NCBI GenBank assembly: GCA_021741245.1
Contig: JAIOYF010000013.1
Coordinates: forward strand, 1 to 64,000
Reading direction: 5' to 3'
Origin: Paracoccaceae bacterium
GTDB taxonomy: Bacteria; Pseudomonadota; Alphaproteobacteria; Rhodobacterales; Rhodobacteraceae
Length of the DNA: 64,000 nt
Part shown: positions 53,194-62,125 of the stretch, in pieces
How the letters are laid out: every line of letters starts with the position of its first letter
Position numbering within the stretch: the stretch's first letter is position 1
Notes under the pieces: model-generated
Database searches by the model: none
The model's input: only the letters and a program-made list of their open reading frames with translations
What the model was told of the DNA's origin: nothing
Made by a program: the position numbers and the translations under genes

Positions 53194-53871
53194 TTAGCCC
53201 CTTATGGCGGCAAACAGGGCCTCGGCGCGCGCCCAGTCCTCGGGCGTGTCGATGTCTTGCACGCGGTGGCGGGGAAGGGGCAGGCCCATGGCCCCCGGAC
53301 CAAACACGGCCGTCCCCGCCGCCCAAGTGGCGGCACGCGCCCAATAGAACTGCCCGGCATCATGCCATGCCTCTTCCAGATCCTGACTGCGGGTCAGCAT
53401 ATGTTCGGGCTGCATCATCTGCACCGCACCATCGGGGTTCCGGCGCAGCGCGCGCTGGATGGGGAAGGGAAAGCTGGTGACCGAGATGACATAGCCTTCA
53501 TCCCCCAACAGGGCATGGCCTGCCACCAGATCCTCGGCCCGCACCAGGGGCGCGGTGGCGTAAAGGCAGCACAGCGCCGTGTCAGGTGTCAGCGCCAGTT
53601 CGGCGGCGGCATGCGCAATCACGGGCACCGTGGGCGTGAAATCATCGGCAAGGGTAGCGGGGCGCATGAACGGCACCTCGGCCCCTTCGGCGCGTGCCAC
53701 TTCGGCAATCTGCGGATCATCGGTGGACACAACGATCCGGTCAAACAGCCCCGAGGCGTGCGCCGCCGCAATCGGCCAGCCGATCATCGGGCGGCCGTGA
53801 AACAGCGCCACATTCTTGCGCGGAATACGCTTTGATCCGCCCCGTGCCGGAATGATGCAGACGGCCATCAC
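53194..53871 (-). CDS. pseF: CMP-pseudaminic acid synthetase (PseF)
   Basis: The 225-residue cytidylyltransferase starts MMAVCIIPARGGSKRIPRKN and has LCCLYATAPLVRAEDL, AGQFYWARAATW and the end HRVQDIDTPEDWARAEALF, the PseF pattern. It activates pseudaminic acid with CTP. It overlaps the PseC gene by 4 bases and is followed by the PseG-PseH gene with a 4-base gap, so the operon order is pseB, pseC, pseF, pseG-H, pseI. Confidence 0.92.
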   Translation of the reverse strand: MMAVCIIPARGGSKRIPRKNVALFHGRPMIGWPIAAAHASGLFDRIVVSTDDPQIAEVARAEGAEVPFMRPATLADDFTPTVPVIAHAAAELALTPDTALCCLYATAPLVRAEDLVAGHALLGDEGYVISVTSFPFPIQRALRRNPDGAVQMMQPEHMLTRSQDLEEAWHDAGQFYWARAATWAAGTAVFGPGAMGLPLPRHRVQDIDTPEDWARAEALFAAIRG

Positions 53872-55010
53872 AGCACCTGTCGCAGCGCCGCTACGACCTG
53901 ATCCTGCGCTGCATCCGTCAGCCCGAAATAAAGCGGGATCGAGATGGCGCGCGCGTAATACCCCTCAGACACCGGGAACATGCCGGGGGTAAAGCCCATG
54001 GCGGCATAATAAGGTTGGGTATGGACGGGGATGTAATGCAGGTTCACGCCGATCCCTTGGGCGCGCAGCCCCTCGAACACCGCGCGGTGACGGGCAGGGT
54101 CCACCTGAACGACGTAAAGATGCCAGCTTGAGGCGGTGTCGGGTGCCTGCACGGGCACGGTCAGCGGCAGATCGGCCAGCAAGCGGTGATAGCGCGCGGC
54201 CAGTTCCGCCCGCCGCGCAACCATACTGGGCAGGCGGGTCATTTGTGACAGGCCAAGCGCGGCCTGCATTTCCGTCATGCGGTAGTTGTAGCCCAAGGTG
54301 ACCTGCTGGTAATACCACGGGCCATCGGGGGCATGGGTCATCTCGTCAGCCTCCCGCGTGATGCCATGGCTGCGCGCCAGCTCCATCGCCCGGGCAAGGC
54401 CCGCATCTTGCGTGGTGGCAAGCCCGCCCTCGGCGGTGGTGATGATCTTGACCGGATGAAAACTGAACACGCAGATGTCGCTATAACGGCAATCGCCGAT
54501 GGGCTGGCCCAGATAGGTGGCGCCGATGGCGTGGCTGGCATCCTCGATCACCTTGACGCCATAGGTGCGGGCCAGCGTCCCGATCGCCGCCATATCCGCC
54601 GATTGACCGCACAGGTGCACGGGCACGATGATCTTGGGCAAACGGCCCGCCGCCGCCGCTGCTTTCAGCTTGGCCGCAAGCGCCTTGGGGCACATGGTAA
54701 AACGCACCGGGTCGATATCGACGAAATCAACCGTCCCCCCGCAATAGATCGCGCAATTTGCGCTGGCGACAAAAGTGTTGGGCACGGTCCAGAGCACATC
54801 GCCAGGGCCTAGCCCAAGCGCCATGCAGGCCACATGCAGGGCCGAGGTGGCCGAATTTACCGCCACCCCATGTGCCGCCCCACACCAATCGGCCACCGCG
54901 CGCTCAAAGGCGGGCACGACGGGGCCCTGGGTCAGGAAATCGGATTTCAGAACCGCCTCAACCGCCCTCAGATCATCCTCGGAAATATCCTGACGGCCAT
55001 AGGGGATCAT
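53868..55010 (-). CDS. pseC: UDP-4-amino-4,6-dideoxy-L-AltNAc aminotransferase (PseC)
   Basis: The 380-residue DegT-family PLP enzyme begins MIPYGRQDISEDDLRAVEAV, with SDFLTQGPVVPAFE, the PLP Lys in FSFHPVKIITTAEGG (about 180-194) and LGYNYRMTEMQAALG. It transfers an amino group to C4 of the keto sugar made by PseB. The ATG at 55010 is two bases from the pseB stop. A longer frame from 55058 lies within pseB and is not used. Confidence 0.92.
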   Translation of the reverse strand: MIPYGRQDISEDDLRAVEAVLKSDFLTQGPVVPAFERAVADWCGAAHGVAVNSATSALHVACMALGLGPGDVLWTVPNTFVASANCAIYCGGTVDFVDIDPVRFTMCPKALAAKLKAAAAAGRLPKIIVPVHLCGQSADMAAIGTLARTYGVKVIEDASHAIGATYLGQPIGDCRYSDICVFSFHPVKIITTAEGGLATTQDAGLARAMELARSHGITREADEMTHAPDGPWYYQQVTLGYNYRMTEMQAALGLSQMTRLPSMVARRAELAARYHRLLADLPLTVPVQAPDTASSWHLYVVQVDPARHRAVFEGLRAQGIGVNLHYIPVHTQPYYAAMGFTPGMFPVSEGYYARAISIPLYFGLTDAAQDQVVAALRQVL

Positions 55011-55011
55011 G

Positions 55012-56010
55012 TCAGATCGCCCCGATCTTGGCCGCGTTGGAGGTGATCCACGCGCCAAGCTCGGCCTCGGTCATCCAATGGGGGTTGTTGTCGCTGGCAT
55101 AGGTAAAGCCTTCAGCCACCTTGACGCCATCCTTGATCCGCACCGGGCTGGCCGACCAGTTGTGAATGGCAGGCAAAATCTTGAAATGCTGCGGGTATTC
55201 ATAGGTATGCGGCGCATCCTCAGGGCCGATCATCTGCTCATGCAGCTTTTCGCCGGGGCGGATGCCGACGATATCGTGCCGGGCCTCGGGGGCTGCGACA
55301 TTTGCAATCTCGGTGATGGTCATCGAGGGGATCTTCTTCACATAGATCTCGCCGCCTTCCATATCTTCAAACGCATGCCAGACCAGTTCCACGCCCTGTT
55401 CAAGGCTGATCATGAACCGAGTCATGCGCGGATCGGTGATCGGCAAAACGCCCTTGTCCTTGATCGACAAGAAGAACGGAATGACCGACCCGCGCGATCC
55501 CATCACATTGCCATAGCGCACCACAGAAAACCGCGTCCCATGTTCCCCGCCGTAAGAGTTGGAGGCGACAAACAGTTTGTCAGAGGCAAGTTTGGTCGCC
55601 CCATACAGGTTGATCGGGCTGCTGGCCTTGTCGGTCGACAGGGCGACCACGCGCTTGACCCCGCAATCAATCGCGGCATCAATCACATTCATCGCGCCAT
55701 TGACGTTGGTTTTCACACATTCAAAGGGGTTGTATTCGGCTGTCGGCACGATCTTGGTCGCCGCCGCATGCACCACGAAATCCACCCCGCGCAGCGCGCG
55801 ATACAGGCGATCGCGATCGCGCACATCGCCGATGAAAAAGCGCACCCGCTTGTCATCGCCATAAAGCTTGGCCATGTCCCATTGCTTCATTTCATCCCGG
55901 CTGAAGATGATGATCTTTTTGGGATTATAGCGGGCAAGGGTCATCGGCACGAAAGCGTGGCCAAAAGAGCCGGTTCCACCGGTGACAAGGATTGTGGCGT
56001 CGTTCAGCAT
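55012..56010 (-). CDS. pseB: UDP-GlcNAc 4,6-dehydratase, inverting (PseB)
   Basis: The 332-residue SDR enzyme has TGGTGSFGHAFV (residues 10-21), the FFIGDVRDRDRL region, STDKASSPINLYGATKLASD (substrate and YxxxK region) and GNVMGSRGSVIPFF, all typical of PseB/FlaA1. It dehydrates UDP-GlcNAc with inversion at C5, the first step to pseudaminic acid. It is the first gene of the pse operon; the 85 bases between it and waaA contain the likely promoter. Confidence 0.93.
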   Translation of the reverse strand: MLNDATILVTGGTGSFGHAFVPMTLARYNPKKIIIFSRDEMKQWDMAKLYGDDKRVRFFIGDVRDRDRLYRALRGVDFVVHAAATKIVPTAEYNPFECVKTNVNGAMNVIDAAIDCGVKRVVALSTDKASSPINLYGATKLASDKLFVASNSYGGEHGTRFSVVRYGNVMGSRGSVIPFFLSIKDKGVLPITDPRMTRFMISLEQGVELVWHAFEDMEGGEIYVKKIPSMTITEIANVAAPEARHDIVGIRPGEKLHEQMIGPEDAPHTYEYPQHFKILPAIHNWSASPVRIKDGVKVAEGFTYASDNNPHWMTEAELGAWITSNAAKIGAI

Positions 56011-56095
56011 CGGGTCTCACGTTCAGGGGCCGGCCCTTTGCGGGCATGGCGGGGTGTCGCGCGCCCCCTGTGTATCACCGAAGCGCCCGGTGATT

Positions 56096-57427
56096 TCAAT
56101 GCTGTGCGGTCTGGATAAGCGGTTTCAACCCCGCATAGGTGCGCTCTGCCGCCCCGGTTTGCTGGCGGGCAAAGGTAAGGGCCGCTTTCCCCATCGCATC
56201 CCGCAGGGCCCCATCCTCCAACAGCGTGGCGATGCGGGCCTGCAAGGCACCCACGTCTGGGAGGCTTTCAAAGGCCCCGAGGCGGGCGGCGGGTTCGGCG
56301 GCAAAGGCGATGCCATAGGTGGATGGCCCCATGACCACGGGTTTGCCAAAGGCCATCGGCTCCATGATGTTGTGCCCGCCATGATCCACCAGCGACGCAC
56401 CGACAAAGACCAGATCCGCCATCGGATAATAGGCATTCATCTCGCCCAGACTGTCGCCAAGGATCACCCTTGTGCCCGGCGGCACATCACCCGCCATATC
56501 CGGCCCAAGCGCCGAGCGGCGCAGGCAGGTGATCCCGGCCGTGGCCAGCGTTTCTGCCAGCGGGTCAAACCGTTGCGGGCTGCGCGGCACCCAGACCACG
56601 CCAAGGCCGGGGCGGTCGTGCAAGAGCGCCTGCACCATGGCCAAAAGGGCGGGTTCCTCATCCTTGACCGATGAGGCGATCATCAGAACTTGGGCCACAT
56701 CCCAGGCGGCGCGCAGCGATCTGCCCATCACGGGGTGCTTTGGGTCGATCCACTGATCATATTTCATCTCACCCACAACGCTGATCCGTTTTGGGTCAAC
56801 ACCGAGGCTGAGGTAGCGGTCGCGAAACGCATCCGTGCGGGTAAAGATATGAGTAAAGCTTTGATAAAGCGCCAGAAGGTGCTTGCGTAACCCACGCTGC
56901 CGCGCAAGGGACCGTTCCAGCAGATTGCCGTTGGCCATCACCATCGGCACGCCTGCCAGATGTGCCTCACGCAGCATGGCGGGCCAGATCTCGATCTCCA
57001 GCACGATGCCAAGCCGGGGCTGGGCGCGGCGTAGAAACAGGCGCACCGCCCAGAAAAGGTCAAGGGGCATGTAGCGATGGGTGATGCCCGGATCATCGGG
57101 GAACAGGCGCCAGCCCTCTTGCATTCCGGCGGGCGACAGATGGCTAAGGATCACCGCCACCCCGTCGGCCCGCAGTCGCCGGATCAGCGGGCTTGCCGCG
57201 CGGGTTTCCCCAAGTGAGGCCGCATAGATCCACACCGCCCCCTTTGGCCCGACGGGGCCAAGGCCAATGCGATCCTTCAGGCCGCGCAGATGCCCCGGTT
57301 CCCGCCGCCCGCGCCAGATCAGCAACACAGCGATCAGCGGCAGGGCCAGATGCATCAGCACCTGTTGGGCCCAATACGCTGGGCGCACCCCCTTCGGAAA
57401 GTCCGTCTGAGGCAGCGGACCGGTCAC
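56096..57427 (-). CDS. waaA: 3-deoxy-D-manno-octulosonic acid transferase (WaaA/KdtA)
   Basis: The 443-residue enzyme starts with a GTG at 57427 after GAGG. It has an N-terminal membrane anchor (about 22-40), VWIYAASLGETRAASPLI with the catalytic Glu, FVGASLVDHGGHNIMEP and GKPVVMGP, the full GT30 pattern. It adds Kdo to lipid A precursor at the inner face of the inner membrane. It lies 9 bases after metG on the same strand. A diverged paralogue is at 48347. Confidence 0.92.
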   Translation of the reverse strand: MTGPLPQTDFPKGVRPAYWAQQVLMHLALPLIAVLLIWRGRREPGHLRGLKDRIGLGPVGPKGAVWIYAASLGETRAASPLIRRLRADGVAVILSHLSPAGMQEGWRLFPDDPGITHRYMPLDLFWAVRLFLRRAQPRLGIVLEIEIWPAMLREAHLAGVPMVMANGNLLERSLARQRGLRKHLLALYQSFTHIFTRTDAFRDRYLSLGVDPKRISVVGEMKYDQWIDPKHPVMGRSLRAAWDVAQVLMIASSVKDEEPALLAMVQALLHDRPGLGVVWVPRSPQRFDPLAETLATAGITCLRRSALGPDMAGDVPPGTRVILGDSLGEMNAYYPMADLVFVGASLVDHGGHNIMEPMAFGKPVVMGPSTYGIAFAAEPAARLGAFESLPDVGALQARIATLLEDGALRDAMGKAALTFARQQTGAAERTYAGLKPLIQTAQH

Positions 57428-57436
57428 GTGAACGCC

Positions 57437-59155
57437 TCAGGCCCGGATGCCAGAGAACCGCGCCTGCCATTCGGCGCGCTCCTCATCCGTGATCTTGCGG
57501 AACAGGTTCTCCGGGATGGTAAAGGGCTGACCGGGGCCCAATGTGCGCATGGCCGTGGGCAGATCGTCTGGCCATGTCCAGTCGTCGCTGCCCATGGCCG
57601 TCATCATCGCGGCAGATGCGTCAGGGATAAAGGGGCGCGACAAGATTGCATAAACCCGGATAAGGTTCAGCGCGAGGCGCACCTGCGCCTGTGCCTGCTC
57701 GGGATCGGTTTTCACCACCGTCCATGGGGCCGAGGATTGCAGATATTCGTTCCCGATCACCCAAATTCCCCGCAACTCCGCGGCCGCTTTGCGAACCTCC
57801 ATCGTCTCCATCAGCGTGGCATAGTCGGCAATACGCGCTCCCAGATCGGCAATCAAAGCAGCCTCTTGCGGGCCAAAGGCCCCGGCGGCGGGCACGGTCG
57901 CGCCAAATTTCGCGGTGGCGAATTTGGTGACCCGGCTGACCAGATTGCCCAGAACATCCGCCAGATCCTTGTTGACCGAGCCTTGGAAGTTTTCCCACGT
58001 GAACTCACTGTCCGAGGATTCCGGCGCATGGCTCAGCAGCCACCAGCGCCAGTAATCTGACGGCAGGATCGACAGCGCCTGATCCATGAACACACCGCGC
58101 CCACGCGACGTGCTGAACTGGCCACCATCGTAATTGAGGTAGTTGAAGGATTTCAGGTAATCGACAAGCTTCCACGGCTCGCCCGATCCAAGGATTGTGG
58201 CGGGGAAACTCAGCGTGTGGAAGGGCACGTTATCCTTGCCCATGAACTGGTAATAGGTCACGTCTTCCGCGCCCTTGTCGGTGCGCCACCAGCGTTCCCA
58301 TGCGGCATCGTCCAAGCCATTGGCATCGGCCCATTCGGCGGTGGCGGCGATATATTCGATGGGAGCGTCGAACCAGACATAGAACACCTTGCCCTCCATC
58401 CCCGGCCAAGGCGCATCGCCGCGCCGCACGGGGATGCCCCAGTGCAGATCGCGGGTGATGCCCCGGTCTTGCAACCCATCCCCATCGTTCAGCCATTTCT
58501 TGGCGATTGAGGTGGTCAGCAGGGGCCAGTCATGCTTGGAGTCAATCCATGCCTCCAGCTTGTCGCGCAAATTGCGTTGCATCAGATAGAGGTGCTTGGT
58601 TTCGCGCAATTCCAGATTGGTGGAGCCGGAAATGGTCGAGCGCGGGTTGATCAGATCCGTCGGGTCCAACTGCTTGGTGCAGTTGTCGCACTGGTCACCG
58701 CGCGCTGAGTCATAGCCGCAATTGGGACAGGTGCCTTCGACATAGCGGTCGGGCAAGAAACGGCCATCATCGACCGAATAGATCATTTTTTCCGAGACTT
58801 CGCGGATCAGCCCGTTGTCGGCCAGTTTCCCCGCGAAATGCTGGGTCAGGCGGTGGTTGCGCGGGCTGGAGGAGCGGCCGAAATGATCAAACGACAGCCG
58901 GAAGCCGCGCGCGATTTCGGCCTGCACCTGATGCATCTCGGCGCAGTATTCGGCCACTGGCTGGCCCGCCTTTGCAGCGGCAAGTTCGGCGGGCGTGCCA
59001 TGTTCATCGGTGGCGCAGATGAACATCACCTCATGCCCCCGCGCCCGATTGTAGCGGGCAAACAGATCAGCGGGAAGCTGACTGCCCACCAGATTGCCCA
59101 GATGCTTGATCCCGTTGATATAGGGAATGGCGGAGGTGATGAGAATCCGTGCCAT
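57437..59155 (-). CDS. metG: Methionyl-tRNA synthetase (MetG)
   Basis: The 572-residue class I synthetase has the HIGH-equivalent [19 protein letters not shown], a zinc-type Cys cluster [17 protein letters not shown] (four Cys) and the KMSKS-equivalent [10 protein letters not shown], where the first Lys is not kept. The anticodon domain follows (about 400-540). No C-terminal tRNA-binding (dimerisation) domain is present, which is normal for this type. The gene is single and probably co-transcribed with waaA. Confidence 0.95.
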   Translation of the reverse strand: MARILITSAIPYINGIKHLGNLVGSQLPADLFARYNRARGHEVMFICATDEHGTPAELAAAKAGQPVAEYCAEMHQVQAEIARGFRLSFDHFGRSSSPRNHRLTQHFAGKLADNGLIREVSEKMIYSVDDGRFLPDRYVEGTCPNCGYDSARGDQCDNCTKQLDPTDLINPRSTISGSTNLELRETKHLYLMQRNLRDKLEAWIDSKHDWPLLTTSIAKKWLNDGDGLQDRGITRDLHWGIPVRRGDAPWPGMEGKVFYVWFDAPIEYIAATAEWADANGLDDAAWERWWRTDKGAEDVTYYQFMGKDNVPFHTLSFPATILGSGEPWKLVDYLKSFNYLNYDGGQFSTSRGRGVFMDQALSILPSDYWRWWLLSHAPESSDSEFTWENFQGSVNKDLADVLGNLVSRVTKFATAKFGATVPAAGAFGPQEAALIADLGARIADYATLMETMEVRKAAAELRGIWVIGNEYLQSSAPWTVVKTDPEQAQAQVRLALNLIRVYAILSRPFIPDASAAMMTAMGSDDWTWPDDLPTAMRTLGPGQPFTIPENLFRKITDEERAEWQARFSGIRA

Positions 59156-59257
59156 GATGCGCCCTTTGGTAATGCTGTCGCCCCTTTAGCGCAGGTCGCG
59201 CGCCCATGCCAGAGGATGCGCGGTTTTCAATGGGGCTTGTGGTGCCTGCGTGCGCCG

Positions 59258-60478
59258 TTATTTGTCGCGTCCGCGCCCCAACAGACGCCCGATCATGAAA
59301 GACGTGCGCGGCTCATAGGTATAGAGTGTGCGATCGTCCGGTGCGGGTCGCGCACGGGCCCGAAAGATGCCAAAGACAATCAACAGCACATGGGACAAGG
59401 CGATCATCATGAACATGGCCGAGGCACCATAGCCCGCAATCAGCAAGGACGCGATCCACGGGCTGGCAATCGCCCCCACGGCATACAGGAACATCAGCGC
59501 GGCAGACAGCTCCACGCGTTCAGATTGGCTTGCGAAATCATGGGCATGTGCGGTTGAAACCGAATAGATGGGCAAGGTGACAAAGCCAAAAAGGCCCGCC
59601 GAGACAAAGATCCCGATTGTGCCGGTGTCTGCCGCAAAGACGGTGAAGGCACAGGCCAGAACGCCCCCGACTGACAGCCCGATCAAAACGGCGCGCCTGT
59701 CAAACTTGTCAGCCAACCATCCGATGGGAATTTGTGCCAAAGCCCCGCCCAGCACATAGGCGGCCAGAAAGAGGGCGATCTGATCGGCGGCCAAGCCAAC
59801 CTCGATGCCATAGATCGGCCCGACCATGCGAAATGCGGCCCCGGTGATTCCAGACACGATCACCCCGGCGGCCGCCAGCGGCGAGCGCGCCCAAGCCAGC
59901 GACGGGCGCAACCTGGGGGCTGCAGGCATCTCGGGTGCTTCGGTCTTGCTGAGCGTCAGGGGGAAAAGGGCGGCACAGCACAAGAGGGCCAGCAGGTTAT
60001 ACGACACATAAGCCGCCGGTGTCAGCACGCCGATGATCAACTGCGCGCCAAGGCTGCCTGCGATATCGACAACCCGGTAAACCCCCATGGCGCGGCCGCG
60101 CGTCTCATTGGTGACCTTGGCCTGAAGCCATGCCTCGACAATCGTATAGCACCCGGCAATGGCAAGGCCCGAAGTCAGCCGCATCACCGCCCAGGCATAG
60201 GGGTTCACGACCATCATATGTGACAAGATCCCGATGGTTCCGGCGGCCGTAAAGGCAGCAAAGGCGCGGGATGGTCCCACATCCCCCATCAGGCGCGGGG
60301 CCCACCAGCAGCCAATGAAAAAGCCAAAGAAATGTGCTGATCCCAGAAAGCCGATCTCAGCCTTTGAAAACCCAAGCTCCACACCCGAAATCGCATCAAG
60401 CGGGGCCACGCCCCCCAGACCAAGCTGCAAGAGGACGACCGATATGAACAGGGCAGCAAAGGAGATCAGCAGGCGCAT
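59258..60478 (-). CDS. MFS transporter
   Basis: The 406-residue membrane protein has twelve predicted helices. The first (LLISFAALFISVVLLQLG) is followed by GFLGSAHFFGFFIGCWWAP, and a motif of the sugar/drug exporter kind reads GRAMGVYRVVDIAGSLGAQL. It belongs to the CynX/YcaD-like branch of MFS by appearance. The C-terminal tail is basic and cytoplasmic (RPAPDDRTLYTYEPRTS). Substrate unknown. It follows the YceI gene by 41 bases on the same strand. Confidence 0.85.
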   Translation of the reverse strand: MRLLISFAALFISVVLLQLGLGGVAPLDAISGVELGFSKAEIGFLGSAHFFGFFIGCWWAPRLMGDVGPSRAFAAFTAAGTIGILSHMMVVNPYAWAVMRLTSGLAIAGCYTIVEAWLQAKVTNETRGRAMGVYRVVDIAGSLGAQLIIGVLTPAAYVSYNLLALLCCAALFPLTLSKTEAPEMPAAPRLRPSLAWARSPLAAAGVIVSGITGAAFRMVGPIYGIEVGLAADQIALFLAAYVLGGALAQIPIGWLADKFDRRAVLIGLSVGGVLACAFTVFAADTGTIGIFVSAGLFGFVTLPIYSVSTAHAHDFASQSERVELSAALMFLYAVGAIASPWIASLLIAGYGASAMFMMIALSHVLLIVFGIFRARARPAPDDRTLYTYEPRTSFMIGRLLGRGRDK

Positions 60479-60519
60479 GGTGCATCCAGACCCGGAATCC
60501 ATGCGGCTGTAAAGACTGT

Positions 60520-61098
60520 TCAGGGGGCCTGATGAACCCGGGCGCGGATATCAAGGCGAACCTCGTCGCCCACCATGTCGGCCCAACCGGTCGCACCATA
60601 GTCGCTGCGGCGGATGGCCCCGGTCAATCTTATGGTCAGGCGGCTGCGGTCCCCCGCTTGGGTGCCTTGTTGGCGCCAGATGGTGGCCTCCAGTGCCACT
60701 GGCCGGGTCACCCCCCGGATCGTCAGATCGCCCACCACATGCGCCCCTTCACCCTTTGGGGTGACCTTGGTGGATCGAAATGTCAGTTTCGGGTAGTGCA
60801 CGGTATCCAGAACGCCCGCCGCTTTCATCGCCTCGGCAGCAAAGGGAAGCGAGGCTGTTGCGCCATGGGCGTTAAGGGAAACCAAGACGCGGCTATTGGC
60901 GACCTGCTCGAAATCAAGCACCATGTCTGCGGTCAGCACGGGCATGGTTCCGGTGATCGGCGTCTGGCCAAAATCGGTGGCAAAACCGATGATGGAGCCG
61001 CTGGTATCCATGGCATAGGTCAGGGGTTTTGCCAAAGCCGCCAATGGCGCGACGGCCAAGGCAAGCGTCAGGATGCTGTGATGGATCGGAAGTTTCAT
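60520..61098 (-). CDS. YceI-family periplasmic protein
   Basis: The 192-residue protein has a signal peptide (KLPIHHSILTLALAVAPLAA, cleavage near ALA-KP) and then the YceI lipocalin-like beta-barrel: GSIIGFATDFGQTPITGTM, FPKLTFRSTKV-type strand and the end DEVRLDIRARV. YceI proteins bind polyisoprenoids such as ubiquinone in the periplasm. The ATG at 61098 gives a proper signal peptide; the frame extending to 61374 overlaps the ImuA gene. Confidence 0.9.
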   Translation of the reverse strand: MKLPIHHSILTLALAVAPLAALAKPLTYAMDTSGSIIGFATDFGQTPITGTMPVLTADMVLDFEQVANSRVLVSLNAHGATASLPFAAEAMKAAGVLDTVHYPKLTFRSTKVTPKGEGAHVVGDLTIRGVTRPVALEATIWRQQGTQAGDRSRLTIRLTGAIRRSDYGATGWADMVGDEVRLDIRARVHQAP

Positions 61099-61165
61099 GC
61101 TATGGCCTTTCCTTGTGCAGGACCTTAGCACGTTTGCAGGCCTTTTCCGGCCCGTCTGGAACCCG

Positions 61166-61828
61166 TCACAGCGAAGTGATGGTGGCGGTCGTGATCGGGC
61201 GGGCGGTGATCTGCCCCGCGTCGCCTTGGCGCAGCAAGGACCATGCCGCAACCGGGGCGCTGCGGGCCCGGCGGCGTTCCAGCCGCCACGCAATCCCGCC
61301 CTCATCCAGCAAGCCCGAGGGCGAGGGGCCTGCCGCCATGTGCCAGCGGCTTTCCACGCCCTGCGCGCCCCCATCCCCCGTGCTGAGCAGCAGGCCCAAG
61401 GGGGCCGCGCGCCCGGCGTGATGCGCCGCCTCGGCCCCGGTTTGTGCCGCCAGATGCAGGCGGCGCACAGGGGTCAGCGCGGGGGGGCTTGGCATCTCGA
61501 CCAAGACCATGGGGGCAGCCCCCGAACGCAGCGCCTCTTCGGCGGCCCACTGAATATCCTCGGGGCGGCGGGCGCGGGCAAAGATCACGCGACCGGGGTG
61601 CATATAGTCGGCCATGCCACAGGGGTAGGGCCGCTCGGGCAACCATGAGGGGGTGATCCAGATCACCGGGCCTTGCGACAGTTGCAACAGCATCAAGGCC
61701 AAGGCGACGCGCGCCGTGCCGCACAGCTCGTGCACGCGCCCGCGCAACAGGCCGGGCGCCAGCCCCCCCGGCAGGGGCTGTTCGCCAAGGGCGCGGCGGC
61801 CATGGGTTTGATGAATCGGCAGGCTCAT
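61166..61828 (-). CDS. ImuA-like protein (SOS mutagenesis accessory)
   Basis: The 220-residue protein is RecA/SulA-like in outline: GLLRGRVHELCGTARVALAL, LLQLSQGPVIWITPSWLPERPYPCG, RRPEDIQWAAEEALRSGA and RRLHLAAQTGAEAAHHAG. These fit the ImuA family, which works with ImuB and DnaE2 in damage-induced mutagenesis. No imuB or dnaE2 is adjacent; the next gene downstream is yceI, so it stands alone or its partners are elsewhere. An SOS-type box lies in its promoter (61845-61859). ImuA relatives are easily mistaken, so confidence is moderate. Confidence 0.65.
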   Translation of the reverse strand: MSLPIHQTHGRRALGEQPLPGGLAPGLLRGRVHELCGTARVALALMLLQLSQGPVIWITPSWLPERPYPCGMADYMHPGRVIFARARRPEDIQWAAEEALRSGAAPMVLVEMPSPPALTPVRRLHLAAQTGAEAAHHAGRAAPLGLLLSTGDGGAQGVESRWHMAAGPSPSGLLDEGGIAWRLERRRARSAPVAAWSLLRQGDAGQITARPITTATITSL

Positions 61829-61844
61829 GCAGAGACGATATAAT

Positions 61845-61859
61845 GTTTCTGTTTTGTTC
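61845..61859 (-). promoter_or_regulatory. LexA/SOS box in the imuA-like promoter
   Basis: GTTTCTGTTTTGTTC (plus strand) matches the alphaproteobacterial LexA site GTTC-N7-GTTC at seven of eight defined bases, with one mismatch in the first half. It sits between a minus-strand -35 candidate TTGAGA (61863-61858) and a -10 candidate TATCGT (61840-61835) with a 17-base spacer. LexA binding here would block RNA polymerase. The transcript would start at about the ATG (61828), so the mRNA would be leaderless, consistent with no ribosome site being visible. Confidence 0.6.
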
Positions 61860-61877
61860 TCAATGCCTCCGGGTCTG

Positions 61878-61898
61878 TCTGCGTGCGTGCGTGCGTGA
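61878..61898 (+). repeat. Short GTGC/GCGT tetranucleotide tract
   Basis: Four to five tandem copies of TGCG (TGCGTGCGTGCGTGCGTG) lie in the divergent intergenic region between the imuA-like gene and the aldo/keto reductase. Such a tract can change length by slippage but is short here and not inside a gene or promoter box. I do not see a function. Confidence 0.35.
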
Positions 61899-62125
61899 TC
61901 CCCATCGCCAGATTGACCAAAAACGCGATCGTCCTTGGCCCTTTCCTCATCCGGGATCATCGCAGAGTTTGCAAAAATTCCGGCGTGCTCGCAAAGATGA
62001 CCGCCTGCGCCAAAGATGCGCGAAGAACGTGCAGATCAGGATGATTTCGGGAACGGCGCATTCAGATCTTGCCCCCGCCGCCCATGCCGCTACCCTTAAG
62101 ACACATAGGACAAAAGGAAAATGCC

